From Oscillospiraceae bacterium (GTDB lineage: Bacteria > Bacillota > Clostridia > Oscillospirales > Ruminococcaceae), in contig JAFUNR010000010.1 of NCBI GenBank assembly GCA_017472965.1, positions 62,001 through 126,000 of the forward strand: a stretch of 64,000 nucleotides of DNA, written 5' to 3'. This document shows, piece by piece, positions 1 through 6,981 of the stretch (positions are counted from its first letter, which is position 1; every line of letters starts with the position of its first letter). The notes under the pieces were generated by a model. The model was not told the origin of the DNA. It did no database searches and worked only from the letters and a program-made list of their open reading frames with translations. The translations under genes and the position numbers were made by a program.

Positions 1-179
1 AGTGCCGCGGCATCCAATTCCATCTTTTTTAACAGCTGCGGGATCAGACCGTCCTCCTGCGCACAAAGAGCGGCAAGCAGATGCTCCTGATCCAGCTGCT
101 GGTTGGAATATTCAATGGCAATGCTTTGTGCATTCTGCAAAGCTTCCAGACTTTTTTGCGTACATTTCTGCATATTCAT
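1..179 (-). CDS. clpB: ClpB N-terminal fragment (partial, runs off left edge)
   Basis: Only the first 59 codons are inside the window. The sequence begins MNMQKCTQKSLEALQ and contains QQLDQEHLLAALCAQEDGL, which matches the double-Clp N-domain that opens ClpB disaggregase (ATP-dependent resolubilisation of aggregated proteins with DnaK). The ATG at 177-179 is preceded by AAGGAG at good spacing. No CIRCE or CtsR-type heptad repeat is visible upstream, but an inverted repeat CAATAC-AGC-GTATTG lies at 230-244. ClpC or ClpA is the alternative; the residue pattern favours ClpB. The assignment rests on the N-domain alone because the AAA modules are outside the window. Confidence 0.85.
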   Translation of the reverse strand, partial: MNMQKCTQKSLEALQNAQSIAIEYSNQQLDQEHLLAALCAQEDGLIPQLLKKMELDAAA

Positions 180-229
180 TTGATTATACTCCTTTCCCGG
201 ATATCAAAACATCATTTCTCATCCTGACA

Positions 230-244
230 CAATACAGCGTATTG
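230..244. promoter_or_regulatory. Inverted repeat upstream of clpB
   Basis: CAATAC and GTATTG flank a 3-nt AGC spacer, between the stop codon of the upstream ribbon-helix-helix-like gene and the clpB start. It could be an operator for clpB or a weak hairpin. There is no T-run, so it is not a convincing terminator. I do not recognise the motif as belonging to a known heat-shock repressor. Confidence 0.3.
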
Positions 245-246
245 CG

Positions 247-900
247 CTACAGCTGAGCGAGAGCCTCGTCCATCCCCCTGCTCCATTGCCTGGCAGCCAG
301 CGTAGCAGCAGTTTCGCTATCCTCCAGATGTTCGCAGTAGAGCTTCATACAGGAATCCAGCAGAGAAACATACCGTGTCAGGCGTTCACCTAACTGCTGT
401 TCACCGCAGTTATCCTGCGGCAGGCGCAGCACACGCGCAAAGCGTGCACCTCCGATCTCATACAAAGCCGCAGGTGTCTGAAGAGCATTTTGCTCCAATG
501 CAACCCACAGCCGATAGAAATTAGCCAGTGCCGCTGTCAGCACATTGTTCTGTGTTCGAAGCTGGATGCGCAGCACACCGAGATACTCCTGCGAATGCGG
601 ATAAAGCTCCACCGAATAACGCACAGTCGGATTATATTTGTACCGCAGGGCACTGCGCATGGAAAACTGTGCCTGCGCATCACTCCCCAACACCTGCAAG
701 GCATTATACTGTGTCCGCGCCAGCTTTTCCATAACATCAAACACGCTGCGGATGCGGTCTTCCGGTGTGGCAAAACCAAGCTGAGCAGCAAGCAGACGGT
801 TCATCATAGCGGATCGGTTTGTTCCGGCGCGCATTGCAGCAAGATCCAGCGCCGCGACGATATCATCATCCAGTACGACACTGTATACACTTTTGCCCAT
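247..900 (-). CDS. Ribbon-helix-helix-like protein of unknown function
   Basis: The 217-aa protein starts at the ATG of MGKSVYSVVLDDD, chosen because GGAGGTG sits 7 nt upstream; the longer frame to 1008 has no support. Residues 1-40 (a beta-strand-like KSVYSVVLDD followed by IVAALDLAAMRAGTNRSAMMNRLL) look like a CopG/Arc-type ribbon-helix-helix DNA-binding unit. The remaining 175 residues are mostly helical and match no family I know. The gene has its own sigma-A promoter at 940-968 and follows a terminator, so it is transcribed separately from the upstream DinB-like gene and may read into clpB. A regulatory role is inferred from the N-terminus only. Confidence 0.6.
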   Translation of the reverse strand: MGKSVYSVVLDDDIVAALDLAAMRAGTNRSAMMNRLLAAQLGFATPEDRIRSVFDVMEKLARTQYNALQVLGSDAQAQFSMRSALRYKYNPTVRYSVELYPHSQEYLGVLRIQLRTQNNVLTAALANFYRLWVALEQNALQTPAALYEIGGARFARVLRLPQDNCGEQQLGERLTRYVSLLDSCMKLYCEHLEDSETAATLAARQWSRGMDEALAQL

Positions 901-939
901 TTTCCGCACCTCCGATATATAGTATTCCCATCGTCGAAA

Positions 940-968
940 ATTGTATTCCATTTTATATATTTTGTCAA
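940..968 (-). promoter_or_regulatory. Sigma-A promoter for the ribbon-helix-helix-like gene
   Basis: On the minus strand, TTGACA (963-968) and TACAAT (940-945) are separated by exactly 17 nt of AT-rich spacer. The start site would fall near 933, about 33 nt before the start codon at 900. Confidence 0.75.
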
Positions 969-1009
969 GCATTTTATATATATTATTTTGCAAAGTTTTT
1001 GTGAACATG

Positions 1010-1038
1010 AAAAAGCGCGGTGGATTTCCGCGCTTTTT
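1010..1038 (-). terminator. Intrinsic terminator after the DinB-like gene
   Basis: The perfect 11-bp stem AAAAAGCGCGG / CCGCGCTTTTT has a 7-nt loop and a T-run. It ends the blaI-blaR1-dinB-like transcript just before the next gene's promoter. Confidence 0.85.
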
Positions 1039-1041
1039 CCA

Positions 1042-1755
1042 TTACACGATATCACGGAAATAAAACGGGTCCGGCACCGCTTTTTTCCCATACATCCGCA
1101 CAGCCTGACGATACATAGCCTTGGCATGGATACGGTCATGCCATATAAACCGGCGCATCAGCTTTCGAAGCGACCATTCCTCGCCATAGCTGCCATCAAA
1201 TACTGTGTTTTCAAGGTAGTCCGTCTTCTGTTCCAGAGCCTCAAAGCCTCTTTTCCTGCATTCGACGATACTTCCCTGCGTATTCGCTTCAACATCGATC
1301 TCTGTAAAGTAATATGCATTTACACTCTTTGTGTGCTCATACATCTCACGCGCAGTGCGGGGAATATTGCTGTAGAATGTGGAGCGCAGCGGCAAATCTG
1401 TTTCATCCTTGCGTAAAATTGAATCGTACAGCCGCTGAAAATCCTCCGCAGAACGCAGTACAAGCGATTTCATCGCCTCATATTCCGCCTGTGTCAACGG
1501 CTTGCGTTCGCTTTCAAATATAACATCCGAATCCGCATCACGGATCATCAGATCTGAAGCCTTTTCCTGTACGATGTTCAGTTCAATTGTTTCCGCCGGC
1601 ATCTGACCACGCCACTGCAGCCAGGAACGAACCTCCGCCGGCATCTTGTTGGCTGCTTCTTCGTATGAAGCCCCTCGGGTAAACGCACCCGGCAGCATGT
1701 CGGCATACAGCAGCGTGTCGCTGCCGTTATGCTCCCATACACAATCAATTCTCAT
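1042..1755 (-). CDS. DinB-like protein with HicB-like N-terminal domain
   Basis: The 237-aa protein starts at ATG 1753-1755 behind AAGGAGGT. Residues 1-55 (VWEHNGSDTLLYADMLPG, then GASYEEAANKMPAEVRSWL) resemble the HicB/DUF1902 RNase-H-like fold. Residues from about 100 onward are helical, with paired histidines in WHDRIHAKAMYRQ near the C-terminus and an upstream motif EMYEHTKSV, as in DinB/YfiT-type four-helix metalloenzymes that use histidine ligands. The gene lies 14 bp downstream of the BlaR1-like gene on the same strand and shares its terminator, so it is probably co-expressed and may be an output of the BlaI/BlaR1 switch. Activity cannot be predicted; a thiol-S-transferase-like or resistance role is only a guess. 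Confidence 0.6.
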   Translation of the reverse strand: MRIDCVWEHNGSDTLLYADMLPGAFTRGASYEEAANKMPAEVRSWLQWRGQMPAETIELNIVQEKASDLMIRDADSDVIFESERKPLTQAEYEAMKSLVLRSAEDFQRLYDSILRKDETDLPLRSTFYSNIPRTAREMYEHTKSVNAYYFTEIDVEANTQGSIVECRKRGFEALEQKTDYLENTVFDGSYGEEWSLRKLMRRFIWHDRIHAKAMYRQAVRMYGKKAVPDPFYFRDIV

Positions 1756-1769
1756 ATCAGAAACCTCCT

Positions 1770-3830
1770 TCACCACGCAGGCTCCAGCTTGTAGATCCGC
1801 AAAGCTTCCCGTTCGGCAAACCATGTCGGCTTTCCGTGGAAGCACCAGATACTGTACGCCGGTTGTTCGCTGCCATATTCATACCAGCTGTAAACCGCCA
1901 TCTCATCAGCGTGTTTGTAGGCCGGAATTTCCTCCTTGGGAATACCCGTCTGCTCCTCCGCGAGCATCGAAAGAAGTGCTCCGTGAGAGTAACTGCTTTT
2001 TACCGGGTTGACGCCGTCATACAGCATTTGACCCTCACTGCTCATTACGGTGAGTCTGTCACCACAAAGCTGAATGGATTCATAATAGCTGCCATCCTCC
2101 GGCATATAGGAAAGGCCTATGGACATACCGAGAAATTCTCCGCCGGTAAACTTCTGTATCAAAAGCTCATTCGTGGCATACACCTGTTTTACTTTACCGG
2201 GCGCTGTGCTGTTTACAATATATTGCATCCCGCCGCCCGGCGACCATGCATCGGCTTCCGTGATGGTCATCTCCACATAGCCGCTTGCATGATACGCCGT
2301 CAGATACCGATAACCGTTATAGCGGTAATCGATATATGTCACCTCACCGATAGAGGACACATCGGTACACTGCGCTCCGGTAGGGATAAACTGCACTGCA
2401 GCCTCCGTCGGCCAGCTTCCGGAATCCAAGGATGGATCAGGTGAAAAAACAGACAGGACCTGCGGCAGCTGTGCGATCTCATCTGAAAGATCGGTATCCA
2501 TTTGCGAAGGCAATGTCGGTTTCGTATGCTTTACCGCTGTTTTTTCAAAGCTGTTTTCGTACAAATCGAAGAACAGTGTGACCTGATAACACTGCCGGTT
2601 CAATTCTTCGTCAGCACAGGGTGTCTGCCAGCCGTATGTCTTATATACGCTGTAATTTCTTTTATTGATGGAATCCAGCTTCCAGGCAGTGCGAACCTCT
2701 TCGATACCGCGGCTGTAATCCTGCAGAAAAGCACTGTAGGCAGCACGGTGATCTTCGAATACCGGCATTCCATATGCATTGGCACCCACCGCATAGGCCT
2801 CATCGCCGCTGTGCAGAAAATCTCCCCGCAGCCCGGTAATATCATATGGACCGACGACCTTCGCAGGATCGGCATCAACAACCGGATCCGTGAGAAAGCA
2901 TACAGCTACGATCACACAAAGAGCAATACAGATGACCGTGCTCCAGACCGCCGGCTTTTTGTAACGCAGAATATTGCGGATACGGCCGCGGATCCCGCCC
3001 TCACTAAATGCGAGCGGACACATACCCGGTCGAAAATATTCCTTTTCCGTGCTTTGCTCCAGCAGTGCATGGGAATACGCCTTCTTCCCCTCGGCATCCA
3101 GCGTACGCAATACATGTTCATCGCAGGCAAGCTCGATATCCTTGCAAAGCAGTGTGTACGCCACCCATACCAACGGATGAAACCAGTAGATACACACAAG
3201 CAGCCAGCCTACCGCTTTTACAATGTGATCTCCGCGGCGTATGTGCGCAAATTCGTGTGCCAGCACATGGTACCGCGTTTCCTCCTCCATGGAAAAAGGC
3301 AAATAAACGCGCGGATGCAGCAGCCCGAATACGAAAGGAATTTCGACTGCCTCACTCTGCCAGATATTCGTATGCAGCCGCACTGCATACCGCAGCGTAT
3401 GCCGCAAACGAAGAGTACTGCCGACACTGTAAAGGAGCAACACCGCGATCCCCAGAAGCCACAGCACACCGGCAATGATGCAAAGCGCCTGTGTCCGGTC
3501 AATGCTGGTAAGCTGCTGTGCCTGCTGCATGGCTGCCTGCTGCAAAGCAGAATTTATGGCTGTATCCAGCCTTTCGATTCCGCTTCCCACTGCAGGAGCC
3601 GCTTCATACAGCATATTCTCCGGAACTGTCTGTGCGCTGGGAATCAGACTGAAAACGCTTTGAAGCGACACCGGAACAGCAAGCCGGAAACCCACCAACC
3701 CCCACAGCCATACCCTCACCCTCTTCGGTACCTTTACAAGCAGAGGACGCAGCACGATCACTGCCAGAATCAGCCATCCGGCAGCAATACTGCGGTTGAA
3801 CAGAGCAAGGAACAAAGATTCCAGTCCCAT
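1770..3830 (-). CDS. BlaR1/MecR1-like M56 membrane metalloprotease with unusual sensor domain
   Basis: The 686-aa protein starts at ATG 3828-3830, behind AGGAG inside the blaI stop region (TGAGGAGATG), giving translational coupling. An earlier ATG at 3857 would overlap blaI further and lacks a site. Four hydrophobic segments lie in the first half (about 8-28, 40-60, 115-138 and 205-222), with the zinc motif HEFAH at 192-196 and a downstream third-ligand motif ELACDEH: the M56 family, which cleaves BlaI-type repressors when a signal arrives. A further TM near 305-325 precedes a roughly 360-residue extracellular part. That part shows no SxxK/KTG penicillin-binding signature, so the ligand is probably not a beta-lactam. 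It forms an operon with blaI and the DinB-like gene. Confidence 0.85.
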   Translation of the reverse strand: MGLESLFLALFNRSIAAGWLILAVIVLRPLLVKVPKRVRVWLWGLVGFRLAVPVSLQSVFSLIPSAQTVPENMLYEAAPAVGSGIERLDTAINSALQQAAMQQAQQLTSIDRTQALCIIAGVLWLLGIAVLLLYSVGSTLRLRHTLRYAVRLHTNIWQSEAVEIPFVFGLLHPRVYLPFSMEEETRYHVLAHEFAHIRRGDHIVKAVGWLLVCIYWFHPLVWVAYTLLCKDIELACDEHVLRTLDAEGKKAYSHALLEQSTEKEYFRPGMCPLAFSEGGIRGRIRNILRYKKPAVWSTVICIALCVIVAVCFLTDPVVDADPAKVVGPYDITGLRGDFLHSGDEAYAVGANAYGMPVFEDHRAAYSAFLQDYSRGIEEVRTAWKLDSINKRNYSVYKTYGWQTPCADEELNRQCYQVTLFFDLYENSFEKTAVKHTKPTLPSQMDTDLSDEIAQLPQVLSVFSPDPSLDSGSWPTEAAVQFIPTGAQCTDVSSIGEVTYIDYRYNGYRYLTAYHASGYVEMTITEADAWSPGGGMQYIVNSTAPGKVKQVYATNELLIQKFTGGEFLGMSIGLSYMPEDGSYYESIQLCGDRLTVMSSEGQMLYDGVNPVKSSYSHGALLSMLAEEQTGIPKEEIPAYKHADEMAVYSWYEYGSEQPAYSIWCFHGKPTWFAEREALRIYKLEPAW

Positions 3831-3834
3831 CTCC

Positions 3835-4203
3835 TCACTCCTCTCCGGTTTCATCAATCATTCGGCGCAGAGCATCCGCCTGTTCCGCCGAAAGCTTTTT
3901 GTGTCGGGTAAACGCAGCAATAAATGCCGGCAGGGAGCCTTCAAATGTTTTTTCTACCAGTTCATCAATTTCAGCCGCCTGTACTTCCTGCTTGGAAACC
4001 AGTGAACTGACCATAGCGTTTTCGTTTTTTACCACACCGCGCTCGGAAAGCCGCTTGATAACAGTATAGGTGGTCGCTTTACTCCATCCCAACTGTTCCT
4101 TACACAGAGCAACCAGACGGGTGCTGTTGATTGGTTCATGCTGCCACAGGATCAGGCAAAACCGGTATTCGCTTTCAAAAATTTTAGGCGTAGGTACAGT
4201 CAT
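3835..4203 (-). CDS. BlaI/MecI/CopY-family transcriptional repressor
   Basis: At 122 aa this is the usual family length. It has a winged helix (SEYRFCLILWQHEPINSTRL, then GWSKATTYTVIKRLSERGVV) and a C-terminal dimerisation helix pair. The motif TTYTVIKRL is typical of the BlaI recognition helix. The protein represses its own operon and would be inactivated by the adjacent M56 protease. The start ATG 4201-4203 follows GAGGG. A palindrome GTCTAA-CACA-TTAGAC covers the -10 region of its promoter, as expected for autoregulation. Confidence 0.9.
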   Translation of the reverse strand: MTVPTPKIFESEYRFCLILWQHEPINSTRLVALCKEQLGWSKATTYTVIKRLSERGVVKNENAMVSSLVSKQEVQAAEIDELVEKTFEGSLPAFIAAFTRHKKLSAEQADALRRMIDETGEE

Positions 4204-4264
4204 TGCAAGCCCTCACTTTTTGATACATTTGAGGAAAAGGTTTAACGCATTCGTCCTCGCCTAA

Positions 4265-4293
4265 AGTCTAACACATTAGACCATTGTTGTCAA
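4265..4293 (-). promoter_or_regulatory. blaI promoter
   Basis: On the minus strand, TTGACA (4288-4293) and TAGACT (4265-4270) are separated by exactly 17 nt. The -35 box overlaps the TGA stop codon (4290-4292) of the upstream Xre gene. Confidence 0.7.
4266..4281. promoter_or_regulatory. Putative BlaI operator
   Basis: The perfect inverted repeat GTCTAA-CACA-TTAGAC lies over the 3' part of the spacer and the -10 box of the blaI promoter. Its core TAATGTGTTA resembles the TACAnnTGTA-type cores bound by this family. Binding here would block RNA polymerase directly. Confidence 0.65.
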
Positions 4294-4973
4294 TCATTAT
4301 TTTTCTCAATATTTAACAGCTTTGCGCTTCGCACAAAATGAGCGCATAAAATACTGCAAAGCCCTGCAGCTAACGGTACCAAAATAAGCAGCATAACAAA
4401 AGATCCCAACGGAAAAAGCCGATCGATAAAACGCGCTGCCACCAGGAAAACGATTGGTGCCAAAAGCCATACACTTATTGCCCAGAAGCGACATCTTTCC
4501 GCCTGAGAAATCGAAAGCCCTCGACTGATCATACAGTAAAAACCTATACCAAGCACCTGCAGCATCGCCCCCCAGACCATGCGGTCCAACGGCCACCATG
4601 CAAAATGCGAACCGTCTGCAGAAAGGCAAAAAATCAACACACAACCTATCGCAAGCACCGTCCAGGCCATCCAGCGCACCATCGCCGGCATATCCACCGG
4701 TACTTCCATCATTTTCGGCATTTGGATTCCCCCCGTTGACACAGCAGCAGCATGGCCACGCGTATCCGTTTTTTCCACGCTTTCTCGCAGCAATTCATCC
4801 AGCGAAACATGCAGTCTGTCCGCCAGCCGAACCAGCTTATCTGTTTCCGGCATTGCCTCTCCTGTTTCCCATTTGCTTACCGCCTGTCGCGATACAGCAA
4901 GCATTTCTGCCAACTGCTCCTGTGAGAGACCGCGCTCTTTACGAAGCTTCTGCAGTTTTTCGTTCAACTTCAT
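4290..4973 (-). CDS. Xre-family regulator with membrane-embedded C-terminus
   Basis: The 227-aa protein starts at MKLNEKLQKLRKERGLSQ (ATG 4971-4973, AAGGAA upstream). Residues 1-60 form a Cro/CI helix-turn-helix with the typical SQEQLAEMLAVSRQAVSKWE. About four hydrophobic segments follow (roughly 105-125, 133-150, 165-182 and 190-212). This soluble-HTH plus membrane-tail layout is common in Clostridia, where such proteins may sense envelope or small-molecule signals. An inverted repeat CAAC-N5-GTTG lies about 100 bp upstream, and the same element stands upstream of the second Xre-membrane gene at 40203-40835. The target genes are unknown. Confidence 0.8.
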   Translation of the reverse strand: MKLNEKLQKLRKERGLSQEQLAEMLAVSRQAVSKWETGEAMPETDKLVRLADRLHVSLDELLRESVEKTDTRGHAAAVSTGGIQMPKMMEVPVDMPAMVRWMAWTVLAIGCVLIFCLSADGSHFAWWPLDRMVWGAMLQVLGIGFYCMISRGLSISQAERCRFWAISVWLLAPIVFLVAARFIDRLFPLGSFVMLLILVPLAAGLCSILCAHFVRSAKLLNIEKNND

Positions 4974-5071
4974 TGATATATTCCTTTCCAAAGCTTTGTT
5001 TCCCTTTTTTCAGGGAACGCTTTTATCCTGACACAAAACAGGAATACTTTCCACCAAGCCGGGCTTGAAAA

Positions 5072-5092
5072 GTCGCAACCAGCGGTTGCAGC
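5072..5092. promoter_or_regulatory. CAAC-N5-GTTG element upstream of Xre gene
   Basis: GCAAC-CAGCG-GTTGC is an inverted repeat with GCTGCAACC reading on the minus strand. The same GCTGCAACC-N4-GTTG arrangement recurs at 40894-40912, ahead of another Xre-membrane gene. It is a candidate operator for this regulator type. Confidence 0.45.
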
Positions 5093-5095
5093 TTA

Positions 5096-5860
5096 TCAAA
5101 ACAAAGCATTTTTGCGTATCTCACGCGGTGTTTTTCCGGTCTGGCTACGCAGAACGCGCCGAAAATATGCCGCAGAACTGAAATTCAGCATCGCGCTGAT
5201 GTTCTCAACCGAATAGTCAGTCCCAAGCAAGAGCTCCACCGCCCGCTGCGCCAAAACTGCATGCTTGGCTTCCACCGGCGTTTTATGCAGCGTTGTCCGG
5301 AATACACGATACAGAGCCGACTCGCTGACACCACAGCAATGCGCGATCTCTGCCGCAGACATTTCCGGATCCTGCCGGATACACGCCATTGCTTTCTCGA
5401 CAACGGTATTTTCCTGCTGCATATTCTTTTCCATGTCGTCAAGAACCAGAGAAAGGAACAAATAAAGCCTTCCAACACCTGCACAATCGATTTTCGGCTC
5501 ATTTGCCAAAAGCTGCAGCTGCTCAAGTGCATCTTCGCTGCAGCGGATCACCTGTGTAGGATAGACCGCGCCCTGCTCCTGCGGGAAACAATCAAAGCCA
5601 AAGGAATCAAAGCAGACCTCGCCCTCCGCATCCGGATACCAGAAAGAGCGGTATTTACAGCCTTTCGGAATATAAAACACATCTCCCGCTTTCAGCTCCA
5701 CATTCTTTTCTTCGCCGCACAGACGGCCGGTTCCCCGCCTCATGCGCCCGATAAAATGTGTGGCGACGCCTTCACCGGTTCGGGTATTATCATTGATTCG
5801 TAAACTGGTGAAATGATAGACCGTAAAATGAAAACCTTTGCAGAACTGTGCGTTATTCAA
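5096..5860 (-). CDS. AraC-family transcriptional regulator
   Basis: The 254-aa protein appears to start at a TTG (5858-5860) with AGGGG upstream; no ATG exists near the expected N-terminus. Residues 1-110 are a cupin-like ligand-sensing domain (GEEKNVELKAGDVFYIPKG). Residues about 155-254 hold the two helix-turn-helices of AraC/XylS (SAAEIAHCCGVSESALYRVF, and YSVENISAMLNFSSAAYFRR with the closing motif GKTPREIRK). The gene is divergent from the dehydrogenase/oxidoreductase pair, with a 14-bp palindrome between them, so it probably activates that sugar module and perhaps the GH42 gene. The inducer is unknown. Confidence 0.85.
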   Translation of the reverse strand: MNNAQFCKGFHFTVYHFTSLRINDNTRTGEGVATHFIGRMRRGTGRLCGEEKNVELKAGDVFYIPKGCKYRSFWYPDAEGEVCFDSFGFDCFPQEQGAVYPTQVIRCSEDALEQLQLLANEPKIDCAGVGRLYLFLSLVLDDMEKNMQQENTVVEKAMACIRQDPEMSAAEIAHCCGVSESALYRVFRTTLHKTPVEAKHAVLAQRAVELLLGTDYSVENISAMLNFSSAAYFRRVLRSQTGKTPREIRKNALF

Positions 5861-5902
5861 AGCTAATCAGCCCCTTTTTTGTGCAGGATCGTACCCGTTT
5901 GC

Positions 5903-5916
5903 TACAGTATACTGTA
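5903..5916. promoter_or_regulatory. Palindromic operator candidate between AraC gene and dehydrogenase
   Basis: TACAGTATACTGTA is a perfect 14-bp palindrome in the 107-bp divergent intergenic region. It sits 51 bp before the plus-strand start codon and 43 bp before the minus-strand one. No clear -35/-10 pair could be assigned on either strand, although TATACT is embedded in it. Confidence 0.45.
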
Positions 5917-5967
5917 TTGTTCGCAAAAGTGTCAAGTGGTAAACTGAACACATGGAGGTGATCTGTC

Positions 5968-6981
5968 TTGAATTGTAAACGAATCGTCTTTACCCGTCCA
6001 TACACCGCAGAGCTTTGCGACATTGAAGTTCCTGCTCCGGGTGCAAACGAAGTTCTTGTAAAACTGTGTATTTCCAGCATCAGCAGCGGCACTGAGCGTG
6101 CCAATCTGGTTGGTGACCCCAATGTCAGTACCAATCCCAAGGTCGACGTCAGCTTTCCCCGGTATTCCGGCTACAGCTCCTCCGGCATTGTGGAGGCAGT
6201 CGGTACAGATGTGACCGATTTTAAGCCCGGCGACCGTGTAGCGCTAAGCTGGTCCACCCACACGCAATATGTGGTACGCCCCGCATACGATGTGCATCAT
6301 ATCCCTGACGGCTGCAGCTTTGAAGAAGCCGCATTGTGGCACATCGCCACTTTCCCGCTGGCAGCTATCCGCAAATGCCGGTTGGAAATTGGCGAAAGCG
6401 CCATGGTCATGGGCATGGGTGTGCTTGGCCTTGCCGCGATCAAGCTGCTGCGTGCCGCAGGCGCCACTCCCATCATCGCGGTGGATCCCGATGCCTCCAA
6501 GCGGGAGCTTGCACTGGCACACGGCGCCGACTATGCCTTTGATCCCTTTGCCGCAGATTTTTCTGATACAGTACGCAAGATGACCGGCGGCGGCACCAAT
6601 GTGGGTATCGAGGTCACCGGCAACGGCCCCGCACTGGAAGGACTGCTGAACTGCATGGCAATGTTCGGTCGTGTTGCACTGCTCGGCTGTACCCGGGATC
6701 GCAATTTCACCATTGATTATTACCGTCAGGTACATGGCCCCGGCATCACACTGATCGGTGCACACACCAATGCACGCCCCACCAAAGAATCCCACGCCGG
6801 CTGGTGGACGACGCCGGATGATATGGAAGCGCTGGCCCGACTGAGCAGCAGCGGCCGGCTGCATCTGGCTGAGCTCCTGCAGGAGACATACTCCCCCGTG
6901 GAAGCCCCTGCCGTTTACGACCGACTGGCCAACGAGCGCAGCTTCCCCATTGTGCAATTTGATTGGAGGACGATGGAATGA
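5968..6981 (+). CDS. Zinc-type alcohol dehydrogenase-like (MDR) oxidoreductase
   Basis: The 337-aa protein starts at TTG 5968, with a very strong GGAGGTGATC site 7 nt before it. The N-terminal GroES-like fold has ISSISSGTERANLVG where classical enzymes carry the catalytic-zinc cysteine, so zinc-dependent alcohol chemistry is doubtful. The Rossmann domain shows GMGVLGLAAIKLLRAAG followed by AVDPDASKRELA, which suits NAD(P). The gene overlaps the following Gfo/Idh/MocA gene by ATGA, a coupled pair commonly seen in sugar or inositol modification modules. The substrate is probably a carbohydrate derivative; this is inferred from neighbours only. Confidence 0.8.
   Translation: MNCKRIVFTRPYTAELCDIEVPAPGANEVLVKLCISSISSGTERANLVGDPNVSTNPKVDVSFPRYSGYSSSGIVEAVGTDVTDFKPGDRVALSWSTHTQYVVRPAYDVHHIPDGCSFEEAALWHIATFPLAAIRKCRLEIGESAMVMGMGVLGLAAIKLLRAAGATPIIAVDPDASKRELALAHGADYAFDPFAADFSDTVRKMTGGGTNVGIEVTGNGPALEGLLNCMAMFGRVALLGCTRDRNFTIDYYRQVHGPGITLIGAHTNARPTKESHAGWWTTPDDMEALARLSSSGRLHLAELLQETYSPVEAPAVYDRLANERSFPIVQFDWRTME

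Noticed and set aside
490..1416. 308-residue plus-strand open frame
   Set aside because: It lies antisense to two well-supported minus-strand genes with good ribosome sites and has no coding character of its own.
2502..3911. 469-residue plus-strand open frame
   Set aside because: It is the antisense shadow of the BlaR1-like gene; no ribosome site and His/Arg/Gln-rich nonsense composition.
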